DNA from: Enterococcus sp. CSURQ0835
GTDB lineage: Bacteria > Bacillota > Bacilli > Lactobacillales > Enterococcaceae
NCBI RefSeq assembly: GCF_902706605.1
Contig: NZ_CACSLH010000001.1
Location: forward strand, 1 to 64,000
Length of the DNA stretch: 64,000 nt
Direction: 5' to 3'
This document shows, one piece after another, positions 19,464-26,286 of this stretch (position 1 is the first letter of the stretch; every line of letters begins with the position of its first letter). Under the pieces are notes generated by a model. It made no database searches. It worked only from the letters and a program-made list of their open reading frames with translations, and was not told the DNA's origin. A program made the position numbers and the translations under genes.

Positions 19464-19985
19464 TTAATGAATCATCTCTATCAAAGGAAACAATTTGTAT
19501 GTTTTTTCATTTAAGGAAATTTTTTTCATTTTTAAATCATTCCGCATCTCTTCAATTATTCGGTAATAAGCTTCTTTCATGTCTTTTTGGCTCACACTGT
19601 CTGATTTCTGAGCTATTCTAATTTGAGATTCAAAAAAATCATAACAAGCATTAATCACTCCCTTTGAGCCCCACAATTTTACTTTTTCATAGCCTTTAAT
19701 AACTTCCAACTTAGCAGTGTGAACATCTTTAAATGCATAGTCACTTCCTGGAATAATCAGAAGTTCAAGGCTCCCTTCAAACTGAGTCAATGTAACTGCA
19801 TTTAGAAACTCTTCATAGATTTTTCTTTTCTTTGAATTTATTTCCTTTTGCATCTCCATGTTCTTATTAATTAAATAACCCACTAACGCGGCTACAATAG
19901 TCCCAAATATAGGGATTAAAGCAAGAACAATAGTTTGCAAATCGTTCACCGTATTTTCTTGAATAGTTTTTGTTAATATTAACAT
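19464..19985 (-). CDS. Hypothetical membrane-anchored protein, 173 aa
   Basis: Unrecognised protein with one strong N-terminal TM (about residues 18-40, LALIPIFGTIVAALVGYLI), then a charged, mostly helical cytosolic domain. GAGGTGAG lies 5 nt before the ATG. AT-rich codon use and few GATC sites set it apart from neighbouring chromosomal genes and suggest acquisition. It stands alone between an IS3 remnant and decayed coding DNA. Confidence 0.6.
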   Translation of the reverse strand: MLILTKTIQENTVNDLQTIVLALIPIFGTIVAALVGYLINKNMEMQKEINSKKRKIYEEFLNAVTLTQFEGSLELLIIPGSDYAFKDVHTAKLEVIKGYEKVKLWGSKGVINACYDFFESQIRIAQKSDSVSQKDMKEAYYRIIEEMRNDLKMKKISLNEKTYKLFPLIEMIH

Positions 19986-20072
19986 TATCTCACCTCAATA
20001 CCCATTATAACAAGAAAGAGACTACCGATAAACAGCAGCCCCAACAATCCTGTTTAATAATCACAGGCACGT

Positions 20073-20320
20073 TCACAACTTTTGTCCCACAGAGGTCTGC
20101 ACCGTAATTGGTATAGTAGCAGTCCCTGTTGATGAATTTGCTAAATAGCTGTGATGCCATCTACCAAGCATCACAGATTCATGGAGACATTCCCTTCTTT
20201 TATCATGTTATCCGGTGAGACATCACTATAAACTATCTTTTCAGCATCATTCTTCATCGTTAAAATCGTATCTCGCACAGTAAAAAATAGATAGATTTTT
20301 CTGTTTCGTCTCAAATAAAA
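20073..20320 (-). pseudogene. Decayed coding remnant on the minus strand
   Basis: Two minus-strand frames read protein-like sequence without usable starts. One ends at 20171 (VRDTILTMKNDAEKIVYSD, then SPDNMIKEGNVSMNL). The other ends at 20073 (MLGRWHHSYLANSSTGTATI, then PITVQTSVGQKL). They abut in different frames, as expected of one gene broken by a frameshift. I do not recognise the protein. The rest of 19986-20072 holds nothing I can identify. Confidence 0.35.
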
Positions 20321-20352
20321 AACTAGGAAAGGCTTTATACAGCTTTTCCTAG
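20316..20352 (-). terminator. Orphan terminator hairpin
   Basis: Minus-strand stem CTAGGAAAAGC / GCCTTTCCTAG (one mismatch) with T6 after it. No intact minus-strand gene lies upstream, so it is probably a leftover of a deleted gene. Confidence 0.6.
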
Positions 20353-20492
20353 CCCTTTTATAAATCTTAGCCGACAGACCCTTCCATATAGATTTTTAAA
20401 TTACACACTAGTTTAAACTAAAACAAACAAGGAAAAACTTACCATTTACTCATAAAATTAGCTCATATGAATATATTAGAATGTAAAATAGA

Positions 20493-20510
20493 CTGGTCAA
20501 AATCTGGTCA
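20493..20510 (+). repeat. Left 18-nt direct repeat, candidate attL
   Basis: CTGGTCAAAATCTGGTCA, itself a double CTGGTCA. It matches 17 of 18 positions with the copy at 30810-30827 just after the integrase stop codon. Either the repeat is the recombination core or it is a pair of integrase arm sites with the core next to it. Confidence 0.55.
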
Positions 20511-20513
20511 AAA

Positions 20514-20543
20514 AGAGGACTAATACAGGTAGTCCTCTTTTTT
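20514..20543 (+). terminator. Strong terminator at the left island edge
   Basis: Perfect 9-bp stem AGAGGACTA / TAGTCCTCT with loop ATACAGG and T6, three bases after the left direct repeat. It would block transcription entering the island from the left. Confidence 0.85.
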
Positions 20544-20869
20544 GTTATTTTGATATTCTAAATCATTTTTTATTGGATTATTCCATTGTTCGATGTAGAC
20601 TCAAATCACTATATCACTAGATATCAAACTGAGTCATACGAAGACAAAAACATAAAAATTGACCTGTTAAAGGGTCACTGAATAACATTTAAAATTAATA
20701 AAACGGAATCAATAAGACCGCTGAGAACTGAAAATAATTACTATTTCTATAAGACCATATTCGCAACTTTTTTCATTTAGCTATATATTTATGATAGTGA
20801 TATCTTAAATAAATCATATCTCTGTACTAACATTTCTTGATTCTATTAGAACATTGGAGGTAAAAAACA
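20544..20869. other. AT-rich gap without a gene
   Basis: No reading frame, RNA or convincing repeat is visible. The last 60 bases should hold the vsr promoter (AT-rich, with a GGAGG ribosome site at 20854-20858). Confidence 0.5.
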
Positions 20870-21301
20870 ATGAAGCATAGACAACTATCGACCACTCCCG
20901 AAGTATCAAAACGTATGGCAAATGTACGCTTGAAGGGAGGAAAAGCTGAAAGTCTGCTAGCCAAAGAGTTATGGCATCAAGGTGTCAGGTATCGAAAAAA
21001 CTATAAAAAATTACCAGGCTCTCCCGATATAGCAGTTACCAAATATAAACTAGCAATTTTCGTCGATGGAGAGTTTTGGCACGGACACGATTGGGACAAT
21101 AGAAAACAAAAGTTGAAACGGAATCGGGACTACTGGATTGAAAAAATAGAAGAAAATATGAGGAGAGATGAAAGGAATAATCAGTCTCTCATAAAACTTG
21201 GTTGGGTACCTATACACTTTTGGGAAAAAGATATTTTGAAAAACTTAAATTATTGCACATCTGTGATATTAGATTATATTGCACAAAAAAAAGAGGAGTA
21301 G
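20870..21301 (+). CDS. vsr: Very short patch repair endonuclease Vsr
   Basis: A 143-aa mismatch-nicking endonuclease that starts repair of T:G mismatches formed when 5-methylcytosine deaminates. Family marks are the N-terminal TTPEVSKRMANVRLKGGKAE, GSPDIAVTKYKLAIFVDGEF with the catalytic Asp, FWHG and the C-terminal GWVPIHFWE. Two zinc ligands of E. coli Vsr appear replaced (VDGEFWHGH where a CFWHGC form is usual). TTGGAGG precedes the ATG. It is convergent with the restriction gene; together with the nearby cytosine methyltransferase it forms a restriction, methylation and repair set. Confidence 0.93.
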   Translation: MKHRQLSTTPEVSKRMANVRLKGGKAESLLAKELWHQGVRYRKNYKKLPGSPDIAVTKYKLAIFVDGEFWHGHDWDNRKQKLKRNRDYWIEKIEENMRRDERNNQSLIKLGWVPIHFWEKDILKNLNYCTSVILDYIAQKKEE

Positions 21302-21317
21302 TCTTCCTCTTTTTTTA
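21285..21317. terminator. Bidirectional terminator between vsr and the restriction gene
   Basis: Stem AAGAGGA / TCCTCTT with long A and T runs on either side. It overlaps the end of vsr and the stop codon of the convergent endonuclease gene. Confidence 0.85.
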
Positions 21318-22793
21318 TGATATCAAATCTTGTACTTGCTCTTTTATATAATCATTGTTTATCCAAAAACATTGTTTGGTCATCCATTGATCCGAGTAAT
21401 TATCGTTGTCTGGTTTATTAATCCATTTTGCGGGTACAGGAAGTTTATCCGCATAGCGTCCATCGACAGAGTAATCTCGTTGGCTAGCATGGGGTCTAAC
21501 ATGGCAAATCATTTTGTCTGTTTTCTTTATAAAATTATTTTTGATTTTCCATCCATCCTTAGTAGATTTATCAGGAATAGCTTCTAACTCTACTCCTTCT
21601 CGAAGTTTAGACACAGTATCTTCCCATACCTTACGGACTGGCCCTTCTATATCTTCTTCTGGCATACTAAAAAATTTAGCTCCCTTGAATACAACACCTT
21701 CATCTTCTTCTTTAAAGACTACAAAAAGAAATCTTGTATCTAATAAAAAATTATGCCAATCACTGCTTGGTTCCCCATCTTCTTTTTCCCATACCTGTTT
21801 GCTCAAATCAATAAAATTGAATGATGGAAATGACATGCTTTCTTTGTTATTTCCACTTTTATCAAAATATATGGTTTTAACTAGTATAGACGCTTTTTCA
21901 AATTCTTCGACTCTTGGGAAAGGTTCCCCTTTGGTTACAGTACCAGATAACCCTAGTATTGAAGAAACGATTCTATAATTAGCTTGATACGATGTCTTGA
22001 TTGTGAATTTTTCACATAAAGATTGTACAGTTTGACCTACATATGGTATAAAATGTTCTAATACTAAATCTTCTAAGTTGTTTTCTTCAAGTTGAAAAGT
22101 ATTCTTCACGATTGAATCGATTTTTTCATCGCCTAATACATATTTACGTAAAATAGATGTCATGTATCCTGATTTCAATGAGTATGCCCGTTGTTTAGCT
22201 TTTTGTTCTGAATAGGGCTGTGTCCTGAGTGACTTCACAGCATTAGTTCCTTTTGTACATGGAGCAAGATAGTTCGTCAAACTTTCACTTAGCTCATGAG
22301 CTTTCCCATCTAAAATATATTTCTTTATAAGCTCCCAGTCTTGTCGTATGATTTCAAAATCTACAGGGTTTTTATACATCTCATATAAAATAGCTTCACG
22401 GATAGTCCACTGGTCTTTCGGCGTATCTTTTAAGTATTCATAAAATGCGATTTCCATGATGTTGTTTTTATACAAAAAATGACTTTCTTCGAATGTTTCC
22501 TCAGCGACCTCATTATAGTTGATGATATTCAACACTAATCGTTCTTTAGCGCTATACTGACCGTTTTTCAACTTTTTTATTGGCGTAGCCTTTAACTCTA
22601 CACCTGCTTCTTCCAGGTCTGGCCTACTCTCGCTATCCTTTACCTTGCCGAACCAAGACTCAAATATGTCTCCTATAGAGTTTTTATTTTTACTATTGAG
22701 AAGGGGAATTCCATTATTTAATTCTATCATAGACTTCCCCACTGCTTCTTTAGCTCTATTATGTACTTGCTCTTTTGTTAAGTATTCAGACAT
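21315..22793 (-). CDS. Sau3AI/MutH-type type II restriction endonuclease
   Basis: A 492-aa protein. The N-terminal domain carries the MutH/Sau3AI active site as PDLEEAGVELKATPI (D, then E-x-K, about residues 59, 66 and 68 from this start), almost the MutH pattern. The length fits Sau3AI, which has an active and a regulatory MutH-like domain. Sau3AI cuts GATC regardless of Dam methylation and is blocked by C5-methylation, in keeping with the 5mC methyltransferase next door. The start is uncertain: a GTG four codons upstream (22805) is only 1 nt from GGAG, so the ATG at 22793 is preferred. GATC specificity is inferred from family only. Confidence 0.85.
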   Translation of the reverse strand: MSEYLTKEQVHNRAKEAVGKSMIELNNGIPLLNSKNKNSIGDIFESWFGKVKDSESRPDLEEAGVELKATPIKKLKNGQYSAKERLVLNIINYNEVAEETFEESHFLYKNNIMEIAFYEYLKDTPKDQWTIREAILYEMYKNPVDFEIIRQDWELIKKYILDGKAHELSESLTNYLAPCTKGTNAVKSLRTQPYSEQKAKQRAYSLKSGYMTSILRKYVLGDEKIDSIVKNTFQLEENNLEDLVLEHFIPYVGQTVQSLCEKFTIKTSYQANYRIVSSILGLSGTVTKGEPFPRVEEFEKASILVKTIYFDKSGNNKESMSFPSFNFIDLSKQVWEKEDGEPSSDWHNFLLDTRFLFVVFKEEDEGVVFKGAKFFSMPEEDIEGPVRKVWEDTVSKLREGVELEAIPDKSTKDGWKIKNNFIKKTDKMICHVRPHASQRDYSVDGRYADKLPVPAKWINKPDNDNYSDQWMTKQCFWINNDYIKEQVQDLIS

Positions 22794-22951
22794 TCGTTCA
22801 GTCACTCCATCCTACGTTTATTCCTATATAAAACTATACTACATGGTTACATAGAAACCAAGTCTATACAAAATCATCTGATGTTGTTTCAACTTTACAG
22901 AATAACCTTGAGAAACTCCTTAAGTAAATCATAGCATTTTTGATTTCGATC

Positions 22952-22980
22952 TTTTCAAATCGATTTATTTATTGTATAAT
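22952..22980 (+). promoter_or_regulatory. Putative promoter of the methyltransferase gene
   Basis: -10 TATAAT at 22975-22980 with a 17-bp spacer to a weak -35 (TTTTCA, 22952-22957). It lies in the divergent gap between the restriction and methyltransferase genes. No controller (C) protein gene or C-box is seen. Confidence 0.55.
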
Positions 22981-23015
22981 ACATTTAAGTTAAAACCGAA
23001 AGGATGTTCGCCAAT

Positions 23016-24293
23016 ATGAGTGAAACACTAAATGTATTAGAACTTTTTGCCGGTGTAGGGGGGTTCAGAGTTGGACTCGAGCATTCTAATGCCGACCTAT
23101 TCAAAACGAAATGGGCAAACCAATGGGAGCCTTCTCGAAAATCACAAGATGCTTTTGAAGTATATGACTACCGATTCCCAAATAGTGAAAATATCAACAG
23201 GAATATAGAAGAAATATCAAATGAAGAATTTGAGCAAATGGACGCTGACATCATTGTTGGTGGATTTCCGTGCCAAGATTATTCAGTTGCACGTAGTAAA
23301 AAACATGAGATGGGGATAGAAGGTAAAAAAGGAGTTCTATTTTGGCAAATAATCCGTGCTACGAACCACATAAAACCAAAGTATCTCATTTTAGAGAATG
23401 TTGATCGTCTACTTAAATCTCCTTCTAAACAACGTGGCAGAGATTTTGCTATAATGCTTGCTTCCTTTAATGATTTAGGGTATTCCGTAGAATGGCGTGT
23501 TATCAATGCTGCTGATTATGGCCGTAGACAACGTAGACGCCGTGTCTTTTTTTTCGTTTACAAAAATGATACTGGTTTTGCGAACAAGATAGATGCACGA
23601 TTCGAACAAAAAATACTTGGTGAAGAAGAACATCGTTATGATGAGTATATATTCAGTGAAGGACTTTTTGCTCGACAATTTCCAATCATCAAGACTCCTT
23701 ATAAGGGTAGACAAGCGTCGTATAAGTTATCCAATGACATAGTAGAGATATCAGATAATTTTACTGGAAAAGTATACAATACTGGGGTAATGAGACATGG
23801 ACGTTACTTTACTATAGATACGGAACCATACGATAAAGAAAAACCTACTCCATTAAGAGAAATCATTCAACCTGAAGATGAAGTAGCTGAAAAGTATTAC
23901 TTGACCGACGAAAGTAAAATAAAAAAATTCGAATATCTTCGTGGACCTAAAAAAATAGAGCGAGTCACTGCTGAAGGTCATACCTATACATTCTCCGAAG
24001 GTGGTATGTCTCCTTATGATGATTTAGATATGCCCGGACGGACGATGCTAACTTCAGAAGGTTCTGTGAATAGATCTACACATTTATTAAAAATAGATGG
24101 TCGTTACCGCTTGTTGACCCCTATAGAAGCCGAACGTCTACAAGACTTTCCTGATGATTGGACAAAGTATAAAAAATTATCCTCCGGGGAAATAGTAGAA
24201 GTTTCAGATAGAATGCGCTTATTCTTTATGGGAAATGCTTTAGTCACGAAAATAGTTGAACGAATAGGTGACGAATTACAGCAATTGTTGTAA
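23016..24293 (+). CDS. DNA (cytosine-5-)-methyltransferase, M.Sau3AI-like
   Basis: A 425-aa C5-methyltransferase. Motif I reads VLELFAGVGGFRVGLE, motif IV GGFPCQDYSVA with the catalytic Cys, motif VI LILENVD and motif VIII RRQRRRRVFFF. The target-recognition region spans roughly residues 190-360 and motif X ends in MGNALVTK. It is divergent from the MutH-like endonuclease and protects its sites. The ATG at 23016 fits the AAAGGA spacing better than the ATG four codons upstream, which touches the ribosome site. GATC specificity is inferred from the endonuclease family. Confidence 0.92.
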   Translation: MSETLNVLELFAGVGGFRVGLEHSNADLFKTKWANQWEPSRKSQDAFEVYDYRFPNSENINRNIEEISNEEFEQMDADIIVGGFPCQDYSVARSKKHEMGIEGKKGVLFWQIIRATNHIKPKYLILENVDRLLKSPSKQRGRDFAIMLASFNDLGYSVEWRVINAADYGRRQRRRRVFFFVYKNDTGFANKIDARFEQKILGEEEHRYDEYIFSEGLFARQFPIIKTPYKGRQASYKLSNDIVEISDNFTGKVYNTGVMRHGRYFTIDTEPYDKEKPTPLREIIQPEDEVAEKYYLTDESKIKKFEYLRGPKKIERVTAEGHTYTFSEGGMSPYDDLDMPGRTMLTSEGSVNRSTHLLKIDGRYRLLTPIEAERLQDFPDDWTKYKKLSSGEIVEVSDRMRLFFMGNALVTKIVERIGDELQQLL

Positions 24294-24311
24294 TTCCTAA
24301 AGTAAATAGTT

Positions 24312-24356
24312 AAAAGACGAGAGGATTTACATGTATGCATTCCTTCTCGTCTTTTT
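24312..24356 (+). terminator. Terminator of the methyltransferase gene
   Basis: Stem AAAGACGAGAGGA / TCCTTCTCGTCTTT with one bulged base, followed by T residues. Confidence 0.85.
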
Positions 24357-24681
24357 ATTACAAAAATCGTTATAAAACTCCTCCATAAATAATGACATAA
24401 TTAGACAAATTTTGTAGTAATATTTCATGTCTAAAACTATGTAATAGTCATGTTATACCTATTACGTTGTCTTATTTCACTTATTTCTGAAATGATTCCA
24501 TTTACTTTTTATCTCATTTTTCCCTACTAGTTAGTATCACATACTCTCCTATTTTCTCAATAAACTATTTTGGGTTACATGGTATCTAAAACAGCTAAAA
24601 CCTTGATATTACAGTAAAAAATCACGTTATTTTCGTTTCATTTCAGATACATTTCACTTAAGCGGATTCCAAAAAAACAAA
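24357..24681. other. AT-rich gap without a gene
   Basis: No frame of note, no RNA gene and no clear iterons. It separates the restriction-modification block from the small membrane-protein block. Confidence 0.5.
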
Positions 24682-24726
24682 AGAAAAAGGAACCCCTAGT
24701 TAGCCTATGCTTTCTAATGGTTCCTC
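24682..24726 (-). terminator. Terminator of the small membrane-protein genes
   Basis: Minus-strand stem AGGAACC...GGTTCCT with inner TAG/CTA pairing and a T-rich tail, downstream of the stop codon at 24760. Confidence 0.7.
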
Positions 24727-24759
24727 TTGAGATACGGTCAATCACCAACGGGGTGGGAT

Positions 24760-25086
24760 TCAATTCAACATTAACACCTCAGTATATGGTATCTCTACAT
24801 ATATACGGTCTTTCTTTGGATAGTACTCAATATTTATGTTGATAGCACTTCCATTGTCTAATATAGCTTTAGCTCGGTATGTGTTATCTCCATTTTCATG
24901 AGTAATCGTCACATCATCACATGTCCGATTTAAACTGTACTGTTCTTGTAAAATCTGTGTTACCAATGGTTTCGATGACTTCTCTAATCCAGATGTACCT
25001 GTCATTTTTGAAAAAATGATACCTATAATAGCCAAGACAACAATACCTATAATGACAAACTTCTTGTTCATATTTACTTTATTCAA
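24760..25086 (-). CDS. Small membrane-anchored extracytoplasmic protein
   Basis: A 108-aa protein. A TM at about residues 7-26 (FVIIGIVVLAIIGIIF) is followed by an outside domain of about 80 residues with a beta pattern (DDVTITHENGDNTYRAKAIL). The family is not recognised; the fold resembles the small DUF4333-like or cystatin-like domains often found behind zinc-ribbon membrane proteins. The TTG at 25086 is chosen because AGGAG lies 8 nt upstream; an ATG five codons later lacks a site. It follows the zinc-ribbon gene by 45 bp and is likely cotranscribed. Confidence 0.55.
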   Translation of the reverse strand: MNKVNMNKKFVIIGIVVLAIIGIIFSKMTGTSGLEKSSKPLVTQILQEQYSLNRTCDDVTITHENGDNTYRAKAILDNGSAININIEYYPKKDRIYVEIPYTEVLMLN

Positions 25087-25131
25087 CTTTTTATCTCCTA
25101 TCTCCAAAATAATTTGCTCTTATCCCTCTTA

Positions 25132-25494
25132 TCAGTACATTGACATCCCTAAAAGTACACCAAAGATGGCTCCAGCTACCCCTGCTATCATCAAAATCGT
25201 ACCCATTTTTTCATCTTTCTCTCGATATAAGTAACCCATAATAACAGCAACAGCACCAAATACAACAGGAATAAATGCTAACGATACTACCATAGAAATC
25301 CAACCAATAATCAAATACAGCTTCCCTGTCTCTTGTCCATGTACGATTTGTTCCTTCATTTCATTAATTGTCTGCTCAGTACTTTTCTTTACTGTGTCTA
25401 CTTCGGTTGTCTCATCTGTTTCTTGTAATGCTCCGCAAAACTGGCAATACTTACTTTCATCTGTTATTTCTTTGCCACATTTTCTACAATACAT
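25132..25494 (-). CDS. Zinc-ribbon membrane protein
   Basis: A 120-aa protein. It has an N-terminal four-cysteine zinc ribbon (MYCRKCGKEI...YCQFCGAL), a charged linker of about 35 residues and two C-terminal TM segments (near 63-85 and 97-117). This small architecture is common in Firmicutes and of unknown function. GGAGGAG precedes the ATG at 25494. It lies downstream of an XRE regulator gene on the same strand and upstream of the membrane-anchored protein, so the three probably form one operon. Confidence 0.7.
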   Translation of the reverse strand: MYCRKCGKEITDESKYCQFCGALQETDETTEVDTVKKSTEQTINEMKEQIVHGQETGKLYLIIGWISMVVSLAFIPVVFGAVAVIMGYLYREKDEKMGTILMIAGVAGAIFGVLLGMSMY

Positions 25495-25530
25495 GTCTTC
25501 TCCTCCTAAAATCATTCAATTGCTTATGAG

Positions 25531-25746
25531 TTAACTGTTTACTTTATTAAATACATCAGAAAACAGCTCATTTATTGGTACACTTAATATCTCAGAAAGC
25601 ATTTTCATTTGATAGGGTTTAGGAATCGTTCTCCCTGTTTGCCATGAACTTATACATTGCTGTGTAACGTTCATCTTTCTTGCTAGCTCAGTTTGAGAAA
25701 GTCCTCTTTCTTCTCTGTATCGGCTGAGATTACTTGTTTTTTTCAT
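25531..25746 (-). CDS. XRE family transcriptional regulator, 71 aa
   Basis: A stand-alone Cro/CI helix-turn-helix (YREERGLSQTELARKMNVTQ, then QCISSWQTGR), 71 aa, with no other domain. It is divergent from a second XRE gene at 25876. Its own promoter has an operator filling the whole -35/-10 spacer, so autorepression or cross-repression is likely. It leads the zinc-ribbon membrane-protein unit. Confidence 0.88.
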   Translation of the reverse strand: MKKTSNLSRYREERGLSQTELARKMNVTQQCISSWQTGRTIPKPYQMKMLSEILSVPINELFSDVFNKVNS

Positions 25747-25766
25747 ATCCTCACTCCCTGTTTTTT

Positions 25767-25795
25767 ATTATATACAACAATATGATGTATTTCAA
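25767..25795 (-). promoter_or_regulatory. Promoter of the 71-aa XRE gene with operator in its spacer
   Basis: Minus strand: -35 TTGAAA (25790-25795), exactly 17-bp spacer, -10 TATAAT (25767-25772). The spacer coincides with the operator-like 17-mer at 25773-25789, so a bound regulator would occlude RNA polymerase. Confidence 0.8.
25773..25789. promoter_or_regulatory. Operator-like site O1
   Basis: TACAACAATATGATGTA, an imperfect version of the perfect palindrome at 25834-25850. The left half is identical and the right half is degenerate. Confidence 0.65.
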
Positions 25796-25833
25796 CTCAT
25801 AAAATATGTAAAAGCTTCAAATATCATTACAAA

Positions 25834-25850
25834 TACAACAACTTGTTGTA
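25834..25850. promoter_or_regulatory. Operator-like site O2, perfect palindrome
   Basis: TACAACAACTTGTTGTA, a perfect 8-1-8 inverted repeat located 26 bp before the ATG of the rightward XRE gene. Size and symmetry fit a dimeric Cro/CI-type protein. The two sites flank the divergent gap. Confidence 0.75.
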
Positions 25851-25875
25851 CTCTACTGAGAAGGAGGGTGTATTA

Positions 25876-26211
25876 ATGAAACAGAAACAATATGCAAAGG
25901 TCATTAGAGAAAAGCGAAAAGCACTCGGGTGGACACAAAAAGAATTAGCTGAAAAAATCTTCTCTACACAACAGGCAGTAGCAAGATGGGAAAATTCTGT
26001 AACAGAACCTAACCTCGATAGCTTAACAGCCCTTTCTAGAGCCCTAGGAACCCCTGTAAGCCATTTTCTAGACAATGTTGACATAGATTATGATGAAGAG
26101 TTTTTGGCTCTCTATCGCTCTCTTAGTACTGAAGATGCAATTCGAACAATTGACTATATGAAGCTATTAAAAAGGCAAGAAAATGAACGCAATCAGCTAT
26201 TGAAAGATTGA
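25876..26211 (+). CDS. XRE family transcriptional regulator, 111 aa
   Basis: An N-terminal Cro/CI HTH (about residues 8-62; KRKALGWTQKELAEKIFSTQ, then QAVARWEN) with a C-terminal helical segment of about 45 residues rich in acidic and basic residues. AAGGAGG before the ATG at 25876 sets the start. It is divergent from the 71-aa XRE gene and separated from it by two operator-like sites, forming a small two-repressor switch. It may control the membrane-protein unit or the restriction genes; this is not established. Confidence 0.87.
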   Translation: MKQKQYAKVIREKRKALGWTQKELAEKIFSTQQAVARWENSVTEPNLDSLTALSRALGTPVSHFLDNVDIDYDEEFLALYRSLSTEDAIRTIDYMKLLKRQENERNQLLKD

Positions 26212-26212
26212 A

Positions 26213-26245
26213 AAATAAATAACCCACCGAACTTTAACGGTGGGT
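26213..26245. terminator. Hairpin terminator between the XRE gene and the primase gene
   Basis: Perfect 8-bp stem ACCCACCG / CGGTGGGT. The T-rich tail is on the minus strand, so it mainly ends the leftward primase transcript, and it may also stop the convergent XRE gene. Confidence 0.75.
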
Positions 26246-26286
26246 GTATTGAGATGAAATAAGATTAAGAGCTATGGATAACCTGT

